Below, in pieces: positions 57,017 to 64,000 of a stretch of DNA of 64,000 bases; the stretch's first letter is position 1; the number at the start of each line of letters is the position of its first letter. Made by a program: the position numbers and the translations under genes. The stretch lies in assembly GCA_026874595.1 (NCBI GenBank), contig CM049313.1, positions 68,938,659 to 69,002,658 on the forward strand, given 5' to 3'. The notes beneath the pieces are model-generated. The model was not told the DNA's origin and did no database searches. It was given only the letters and a program-made list of their open reading frames with translations. This stretch comes from Sipunculus nudus (Eukaryota > Annelida > Sipuncula > Golfingiida > Sipunculidae).

Positions 57017-58278
57017 TTAAAATGGTACTGTACCACACTGAATGTCTACTTCACACTTACAATCAGTATCTACTTTAACTAGGTTAGGGTCAGTGTTTAC
57101 ACAATTAACAGCAGTGACAATTTGTACAACATCTGATGTGCTATTTCTGTCATAATATGGTTTCAACATGTTAACATGGCACAGTTGTTTCTTCTTACGT
57201 CTATTTGGTGTAAACAGTATGTAATTTAAATTACTGACTTTCTTGTCAACAATGTAAAGACCAAAATACCTAGCTTGCAGAGGTCTGCCAGGGATGGGAA
57301 GTAAGGCAAGGACCTTTTCACTAGGCTCAAACGTCCTACATACAGTGTGCGTGTCATACTTTGTTTTCATTTTCTTTGTGCAGATTTTAGATTTGACTTT
57401 GCAATCTCACAAGCATTGTGTTATTTAGTGCGAAAGTCTGAGACATACTGCAGTAAACTAAGAGAATCAGGATTTTCACACAAGGGTTTTTCTTTAAGCA
57501 GTTTCAATGGACCTGGCACGGAGTGTCCAAAAACTAGTTCAAAGGGACTGAAACTCAAGGACTCTTGAAAGGATTCTCTGACAGCAAACAACAATAGGTG
57601 GATTCCTTCATCCCAGTCTTTCTGTATGTCATAGCAATAAGTCCTGATCATGTATTTAATGTCTGGTGAAAACGCTCGAGGGCGCCCTGACGTTCAGGAT
57701 GATATGGCGAAGAGCTGTACTGTTTTATACCTAGCTCTAGCATAACTTGCTGGGATAAGCCAGACATAAAATTAGACCCTTGGTCAGACTGGACGAATTT
57801 TAGTAATCCAAAAGTTGTAAAAAAATTGGTCAGATCTTTGACAATACTTTTGGCATTAATTTTGCGCAATGGTATTGCCTCAGGGAACCTGGTAGACGCG
57901 CACATAATTGTCAGCAAGTATTCATGTCCAGATTTTGTTTTGGGCAGTGGTCCAACACAATCAACAATAATCCTACTGAATGGTTCCTCGAAAGCAGGAA
58001 TAGGCCTAAGTGGGGCCTTAGGAAGATTCTGATTTGGCTTGCCTACCATCTGGCATGTATGGCATGATTTACAATATTGTGCAACATCTGTCCTGAGAAT
58101 AGAAGTGTGTGCTTACTTTCTGATAAGTTTTATTTATACCTAAATGGCCAGACAAAGGTGCCTCATGTGCCATGCCTAGAACTTCACTGCGAAAGCTTTT
58201 GGGCATTACTATTTGATGTTTGATGGCCCACTCATCATCAGCGCATACATCAGGTGGTCGCCATTTACGCATAAGCAC
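57017..58278 (-). pseudogene. Integrase, Gmr1-like copy 2
   Basis: 58278-58069 zinc-binding start (APLSGHLGINKTYQKV). 58049-57648 core (RIIVDCVGPLPKTK, VQSDQGSNFMS, SSPYHPERQGALERFHQTL). 57651-57421 core end. 57370-57017 C-terminal region (VLALLPIPGRPLQARYFG, HVNMLKPYYDR), typical of Gypsy-type integrases. It is broken by a few frameshifts. Confidence 0.88.
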
Positions 58279-58700
58279 TATATTTTTGACATTGAAACAA
58301 ACTTGGTTTCGGACAGCTCATCTTTAGAAACTTCCCTGGGAAATAAACATAAAATATCAGGGTCCTTATGCTGTTCCGCAATAAGTTCTGACCTTGAGAA
58401 TGCTGCATCCTGTACGGGCGGGTCGTTAGACGAGTCACTAGTGACTCCCAGAGTGTTATTATCTGGACCATTATCCTCATGTGTGTTTTTCTTGGCTATA
58501 GATCTAGTTATAGCACATGAAGGATACAAACCAGGAATTTCCTGACTTTCCGGATCAGTGTCCTGATCAAGTGGAGGCTTTTCTGTCTAAACTGGTACAG
58601 GCTGTACTTTGTCACCTGCAACATCATTGCCTAGTAGCAACTGAATTCCCTTAAAGGGTAAAGTAGCCCACACTAATATTCCCAGAAATCAAATCTGACT

Positions 58701-58997
58701 TTAAATGGATACTGTGAAGCGGAACTGAAGTGTGCCTGTCTGAAAACACACCATTAACAAGTGCATGTGTACCACTAAAGGACCTATAGAAAATGGCAAA
58801 GTGATTGCTAACATAAGAGTCTGGCTTGAACCAGTGTCCCTCAAAATTCTAATAGGGGTAGAATCTGAAAAATCACTTGAAAGTGATACAAAACCATGAT
58901 GTATGAATGGCTCAAATAACTTCATTTCAGAGTCAGGAGAGGAATCTACTACCTCAGCCTCATCAAACAAAGAACTAACATTGACAGTGTCAGTCAT
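58701..58997 (-). pseudogene. Aspartic protease, Gmr1-like copy 2
   Basis: IRILRDTGSSQTLML holds the Asp-Thr-Gly active-site motif. The C-terminal half is disrupted. The region 58529-58278 after it is a linker before integrase. Confidence 0.72.
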
Positions 58998-59120
58998 AAA
59001 CTCTGTTTCAGAGTCATTTAAGGAATCTACATCCTTTCTATCATCAAACTCTTCATGTGAGTCAACAGAGGAATTTTCCTCAGCAGAAACAAACTTCTGT
59101 TTGTCATAACAGGACCTGGC

Positions 59121-60589
59121 CTATTTTGAAATACTCTCGCAAGAGTCGTAAAAGGACTTAGCCTCATTCAAAGGATACTCCTCGCAGGAGTCTTGAAAGG
59201 ACCTAGCCTTATTTAATTCCTCGCAGGAATCAACTGAGGTTTTTACCCCGCAAGCTACAGATTCTTCTTTGGGTTCAGACGGCACTTGGGCCTCCGTAGC
59301 ATCAAACTCTTTATTGGAGTCAATAAAGGAGTTGTACCCCTTATTTACATGAAAAGAGCCTGGCTCTTGTACTATGCTATACATAGATTTCGAAACAAAA
59401 CCAGAAGGTTTGCTATTTGGTTTATTCGCTAGTTTCCAACTGACAGATATTAGATGACCTTCCTTCTTGTAGTAATTACAGATTTTCTTTGAAAATGGCT
59501 GGTCTTTGTTTGACTTAGACACAGTGGGCGTGGACTGAGGTGTAGCAATGGACTTTGTTAAACTATCAGGACTACTTGTACTGGGTGACTGCGCTGTAAA
59601 CTTCTTTTGACCATACTGATTTACATTCTTGTTTGTGAATGACTGGTTTGATTTGCTAGTAAAGGACATTTTGTGTGTTAATGAATAATCATCAGCTAAT
59701 TGAGCAGCAATGTCAAGTGTTTCAGGACTTTTTTCATCGAGAAAAGTTTTAACACCTGCGTTAATGCAGCGCTTGAATTCTTCCAGCAAAATCAACTGGC
59801 GCAAATTGTGATAACCTTTTATTACATTTTTAGAACTACACCAGCGACAAAACAACAGCTCTTTTGTCCTGGCAAATTCGACATAGGTCTGTTCTTTGCG
59901 TTTTTCCTAATTTCTGAATTTCTGGCGGTACGCCTCCGGAACTAACTCATAACCTTTTAGGATTAACTGTTTTACCAGGTCATAGTCAGCAGCAGCTTCT
60001 ACTGAAAGCTCTGTATATATTTCTCTGGCCTTGCCAGTCAATACACTCTGTAATAGCATAGTCAAATTTTCCTTTGGCCATTTGAAATTTTCAGCTTCCT
60101 TCTCAAAGTGTAAGAAATATTTATCAACCTCTTTTTCTTGAAAAGGTTGGACAAGTCTAATGTGTTTAGTAACATCAACACTGTGAGTTGGGGCACCACT
60201 GAAACTATACGTTCTACTTTAAGTCTTTCTAACTCCAGTCGTTTTAACTCAATTTTTTGTTCTTTTTCTAGTCTTTCTCTTTCTTCTCTCTGTTTTTCTC
60301 TATCTAATTCTAACTGTTTTAATGCAAGCTCATTTTGCATATCCAACTTTTTCAATTCTAATTGCATAGCAAGGTTGTCATTTTTTTATGTGTCAACTTC
60401 AGTCTCTTCAATTAAACCTTTGCTAACTAGATCTTGCATGATTTAAGCAATGATATCAGGCTTTCTCAAAGCTTTTTTCACACTTTTCCCTTAGTATTGT
60501 ACCAAACGCGACAACTGTTCTTTTGACATCTGTTCAAGTTGATCAGGGTCGGGATCGTCAACAAATGTCTCAGGTTTGAAATCTGCCAT
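59121..60589 (-). pseudogene. Gag polyprotein, Gmr1-like copy 2
   Basis: ATG at 60589 (MADFKPETFVDDPDPDQLEQ), followed by an in-frame stop. Next comes a charged coiled coil (60367-60200: LELDREKQREERERLEKEQK), the gag core region (about 60060-59660) and a zinc knuckle near 59495 that has lost two ligands (CNYYKKEGHLISVS). An acidic repeat tail runs to 59121. Several stops and frameshifts are present. Confidence 0.8.
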
Positions 60590-60734
60590 GTTAAGATGTC
60601 AAAACAATAACAAAAAAAAAACACTGAGATAAAATCTGTAAACAATGTACTGTAAACGATATGTAATCTTGAAAACTATGTATGATAAAACAATGTCAAG
60701 GTCAAGGCCTAATTTATTGTCAAAACTGTTAAGC

Positions 60735-60752
60735 ATCCCGGGAGTGCCCCCA
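60735..60752 (-). other. Primer-binding site of Gmr1-like copy 2
   Basis: Minus-strand TGGGGGCACTCCCGGGAT, 6 nt after the 5' LTR. It resembles proline-tRNA primer sites (TGGGGGCTCGTCC...) with changes in the middle; the exact primer tRNA is not certain. Confidence 0.7.
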
Positions 60753-60758
60753 ATTTTA

Positions 60759-61569
60759 TGTTACGGAACCTAATATATACAGATCACGTATTCGAGATGA
60801 ACACAACATTTTGTCAAGGAGATAAAAAAACAGATTCTGTAACACTAGGCAGCGTGAAATGTCTAGGGGAATGAATAAAGAAGTCAGTGTTTTTTGTTAA
60901 CAAATAACTAAAATTTATTCTTTAAACAACTCAACATTACAATACACTAAATCAATACAATTATACAGTAAAACAGCGGTATAACAACAAATCAATACAA
61001 TCACACAGTAAAATACACAAAGTGCACAGTACCTGGATACCACCACCGTCACAACGATAAGTTCTTTAAATGTATACTCTCGTAGAACGGCAGTCCAGTG
61101 TAAAGCTCTTGTAACAATCCAGAAAGTAAACTGAAGTCCTAATGCACAAAATCCAGGAGAAAGTCTGAAGAAAATCTATAAATGCCGCACTCGTCGGATA
61201 AGGTCCTAGAAACTGACACACGCTTCTGCGTCCGCTGGAAATATTCTCTGCTGCTCCCCCGGCTCTAAAACACAGCCCCTTTATATACTCTTCACCCCAA
61301 GCCGAGAATTTTCCACTTCTCGAACAGTCTAAAAGATCTTATACAACACAGTAAACACGCGTTACAGGAACCATCTAGAAGAACATCGCTGTTGGTGCCT
61401 CCACATACCAGGGTCCACACGTGACTCACGACCAGGCGACAAAGCCCAAGGCTAGCATGACAACGAGAGTTCAATCAGTACGGATTAAACTGCGAATGTA
61501 ACGAACGGCCCGGCAAAGGTTGTCACAACACGGGTTATGCTTGTGTCACACAATTAAAAGAGCACCTGA

Positions 61570-61573
<4 letters not shown>
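60759..61573 (-). repeat. 5' LTR of Gmr1-like copy 2
   Basis: 815 bp, plus-strand ends TGTTACGGAACC and CACCTGAAACA. The family ends are TGTTAC...GTAACA. An AATAAA-type signal lies near the far end in plus reading. Confidence 0.9.

Positions 61574-61625
<52 letters not shown>
61574..61625. repeat. (TA)n microsatellite at the right edge of the Gmr1-like element
   Basis: About 26 TA units touching the LTR. Confidence 0.97.
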
Positions 61626-61630
<5 letters not shown>

Positions 61631-61689
61631 AACCAGTACCTGTTCTGGATATATTGTAATATTTTTTTTATATTTTGATATTTTATTCA

Positions 61690-62460
61690 AATAAATTACA
61701 TTTGTAGGATCAATGGTAAAGGATAAGTGAAGAATACAGAAAGAGGGTGAAAGCGATGAAAATCAAGAAGAGTGGTTCAGCGGCCTTAGGTTTCTTGAAA
61801 GGGACATTTTTCCATCAGATGTCCTTTTTGAACAAGAACATTGATGACGGCAAGTGACTTCTCCTTTTTTTTCTAAATTGCTTTACTGCTAAAGACTAGC
61901 AGTAGTATCTGTAATAAAAATTACAAGCAAACTCTGAGCATAAAACATGCACCATGCAGTCGTTATTGTATGTCGGTCTGTTTAGAACTATACAGTTTTG
62001 CTTTCAGTTGTTCTTGTAAGTCGTTTTGTATAAACGTTTGTATATACAGTTACAGTTACATTACAGTTATATATATTTAATCATATATTTATTTATTTAT
62101 ATATATATATATTATATATATATATATATATATTTATATATACATATATATATATATATATAAACGGAAGATCCGCGGTTGGTAAACATATATTTTTTCT
62201 CATGCATGAATTATACAAAATGGCTTTGCATTTGTCTTCTTCTACAATGATTGTTCTATGAACTATTTCTGTTCAGCACGGTTAGCAACATGGCAGAGAG
62301 GCCGGACCTAGTTCCATCGCCAATGATGGACATGTTAGAGGAAGATGAAGGAGAGAGCAGGGTGACGCCAGATCCGGTTGCTGAGATCTCTGGAGCTGAA
62401 GAGATAGCTGGTATTGAAACCAATGCAAGATTTGCCTTGTCACTTAATATCATAAAGCAA
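61690..62460 (+). pseudogene. MADF/Myb-like partner ORF of a Harbinger element, decayed
   Basis: The first piece, about 61705-61858, reads RISEEYRKRVKAMKIKKSGS...MSFLNKNIDDGK, typical of a MADF (Myb/SANT-like) DNA-binding domain, with a TAA in place of a conserved Lys/Arg codon after DQW. A second piece from 62290 (MAERPDLVPSPMMDMLEEDE) follows a ttctgttcag acceptor-like site and is acidic. PIF/Harbinger elements carry such a second protein beside the transposase. (TA)n at 62096-62161 lies between the pieces. Confidence 0.55.
62096..62161. repeat. (TA)n-rich tract
   Basis: Interrupted TA repeat within the Harbinger remains. Confidence 0.93.
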
Positions 62461-62639
62461 TATTAACAATTTAAAACTGTTATTATATGTTGTCATTCAT
62501 TTTATGTATTAATTATTCATATATTGATTATGATGGTGTTTATACTTTTAGGTATTTGTAAATAATTAACAACAATAAGTATCAGTTTTTTTATCTGACT
62601 TGATATGGACAGAACAAATGTTATGGAACAATAGCTTTT

Positions 62640-63522
62640 ATCGTGCAGTCCTCTTTGAATATAACCCGTTTGCCATGGCAACGGATGTTCTACAAAGTAT
62701 GTTGTGAATTTATTCCTGGCATCTATAGCCTCTGTAGTGCCTCTAGTCGGCAGCCCCCTAAGAGACTTAAAACTCCCGACATCTGGTTGCGCTTCTTGCA
62801 TTGTTTCAGATGGCAATACAGGAGTGGTCTCAATATTGTGCAATATTTTTGTCCTTGCGCGATTAGGTTAACAGATGATGGTTATACAGCGACCTTTGTG
62901 TGGAATACACGCCACCAAGCTGCAAGTATGCCAAAGGCACTTCTGACTCGCGAATGCCTGTAGTTGTATATGCAAGTTGATCCATACCTGAATTTCTTGC
63001 AGGGAAAGGTCGCATGATGTGTCTTTGGAGAGGAATTGCTTCGTCTCCGACCACTACATAAGGCGTTGGACCTAGGTCTTCGGAACCTTCTATTGTAGAT
63101 TATTCTGGAAGATACAGCATGGCCGGAGCTGCTAGTAGTTTGCCGAGATTCGAGTGGGCAAAGATGCCACCATCTGATTGCTTCCCAAATGCTCCTATGT
63201 CAACAACTATGAGTTTATGATTTGAATCCACAAATGCCATTAATACAATCGAAAATGTTCCTTTATTATTGTAGAGGGACCCGCTTTTCGCTTGGGCCCT
63301 CGAAACAATGTGTTTGCCATCAATGGCACCGACACAATGTGGGTAGTCCCACTTCTCTCGAAAGTCTCTTGCAATTTCAATCCATTGGGATACTTTACAG
63401 GGCACTGCCATGTACGTCTCAAGCATGCTATCCTATATAGCTGCACATACCTCCGGAGTAATTTTTGACACGATATTGAGGCCAACCGGATATTGTCTTG
63501 ACACGGATGTAGGAGACCTGTA
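62640..63522 (-). pseudogene. PIF/Harbinger transposase (HARBI1-like), decayed
   Basis: Minus strand. N-terminal part SRQYPVGLNIVSKITPEVCAAI then TAG. The DDE nuclease is at 63426-63100: YPHCVGAIDGKHI (first Asp), VDIGAFGKQSDGGIF (second Asp). A TAA at 63099-63097 follows, then VVVGDEAIPL (catalytic Glu), MRPFPAR, a frameshift, AFGILAAWWRVF, and a C-terminus with DARNKFTTYFVEHPLPWQ at 62780-62660. The catalytic triad is still readable but stops and frameshifts make it dead. The protein would cut and paste the element. Confidence 0.82.
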
Positions 63523-63891
63523 TTAAATGATTACTGTAATAATGTATTTATATGACAAAAAAAACCAATATATTTCTGATGCTAAAATATATTGGCATAT
63601 CTTTTACTAAGGATTAAATTGTAGGCATGTACGGGTAAAAAAACTACGAGTCATTTAGATCAGAATATATGGCTTCATGCAGCTCGAGTTTTTTATGATC
63701 AAAATCAATCATTTTTGTATGATCGATCATCGGTACAGATAATTACGCGAGTTTTACAAACATATGGTGACTTCATCAAAGGATAATGTATATATAGGTA
63801 TGATCACGTCATGTTGAAAGAGGCAAGGGTATTAATGACAGATGTGTCAGTTTATTTTCCAGGGTGGGGGTGGGATGACACACACACACAT
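63523..63891. other. Intergenic, nothing recognised
   Basis: AT-rich, ending in a short (CA)n run at 63878-63889. Confidence 0.5.
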
Positions 63892-64000
63892 TGTTACGGA
63901 TTGACATAAAAGCGGACTGAACTGTCTCGCTAGTGTAGGTTGCATTTTAGGTGAAGCGGTTGGAACGTCGGAAATGTGCGCCACCTGCAGGGTTTCGAAT
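63892..64000 (+). mobile_element. Start of a tRNA-promoter TRIM unit, cut by the window edge
   Basis: Begins TGTTACGGATTGACATAAAA, continues with tgaagcggttggaacgtcgg (A-box region) and ends at the B-box start ggtttcgaat. It has the same orientation as 13296-13426, opposite to the complete copies. Confidence 0.75.

Larger units (their letters stand above)
54883..61573 (-). mobile_element. Gmr1-like LTR retrotransposon, copy 2, both LTRs present
   Basis: Minus-strand element, 6.7 kb. 5' LTR 60759-61573, primer site 60735-60752, gag 60589-59121, protease 58997-58701, integrase 58278-57017, RT 57007-56150, RNase H 56090-55702, polypurine tract 55487-55498, 3' LTR 54883-55486. Integrase precedes RT, as in copy 1, so the order is ancestral and not a local rearrangement. 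Proteins are Gypsy-like. Many stops and frameshifts make it inactive. (TA)n touches both ends, so a target duplication cannot be told apart from the repeat. No envelope gene was seen. Confidence 0.9.

Noticed and set aside
27-62160. (TA)n tracts as centromeric or telomeric repeats
   Set aside because: They are short, scattered every few kilobases and typical of dispersed microsatellites.

Overview
The window looks like gene-poor, repeat-rich metazoan chromosomal DNA. Genes are split by long introns with ordinary GT-AG borders. There are vertebrate/invertebrate-type retroelements, many (TA)n and (ATT)n microsatellites, poly-G runs and minisatellites, and no prokaryotic operon or ribosome-binding signals. 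A lophotrochozoan marine invertebrate, probably a mollusc, is my best guess. That is an inference from the mix of repeats and the cysteine-rich gene family, not from a marker gene.

The only host genes I can support are three paralogous loci encoding secreted, cysteine-rich proteins. Each domain is built from four small exons, called B, C, D and E here, and carries about 12 cysteines. The cysteine pattern (C-x7-C in B, C and E; C-x10-C in D; a 'CGxG' at the end of C; a 'C-x7-CG' in E) resembles the T20D4.11-like/DUF19 family, though no HMM search was possible. Locus 1 (minus, 237-8188) has signal exon-B-C-D-E and runs off the left edge, with every splice phase consistent. Locus 2 (plus, 19889-28540) is a broken and partly duplicated relative, with a stop codon in its signal exon. 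Locus 3 (plus, 38130-49529) has signal exon-BCDE-BCDE-tail. The tail encodes a short hydrophobic C-terminus typical of a GPI-anchor signal. Its first D exon carries a frameshift. Loci 1 and 2 diverge head to head and locus 3 lies in tandem with locus 2.

Much of the rest is mobile DNA. Two copies of one LTR retrotransposon (31786-37097, truncated; 54883-61573, with both LTRs) have the unusual order gag-PR-IN-RT-RNase H with Gypsy-like protein sequences, the hallmark of the Gmr1 group. A divergent solo LTR (43850-44671) and an LTR fragment also occur. A compact non-autonomous element (two complete copies at 14150-14585 and 41601-42026, plus solo or partial units) has ~156-bp LTR-like repeats holding a tRNA-type Pol III promoter (A and B boxes), around ~120 bp with a proline-tRNA primer site. 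Each complete copy is flanked by a 4-bp target duplication. Other elements are a decayed L2/CR1-like non-LTR element (51690-53925), a decayed PIF/Harbinger element (61690-63522), a 2.9-kb element with ~250-bp terminal inverted repeats inside intron 1 of locus 3 (38664-41589), a 358-bp foldback element (44737-45094) and a possible hAT-like element (17643-18392).

Layout: 1-8.2 kb, locus 1; 8.2-19.9 kb, intergenic repeats; 19.9-28.5 kb, locus 2 with a 1113-bp tandem duplication; 28.5-31.8 kb, dispersed repeat and a 19-bp minisatellite; 31.8-37.1 kb, truncated Gmr1-like element; 38.1-49.9 kb, locus 3 with many intronic insertions; 51.7-54 kb, non-LTR element; 54.9-61.6 kb, Gmr1-like element; 61.7-64 kb, Harbinger remains and the start of another tRNA-promoter unit. 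The small open frames outside these features show no recognisable protein similarity.
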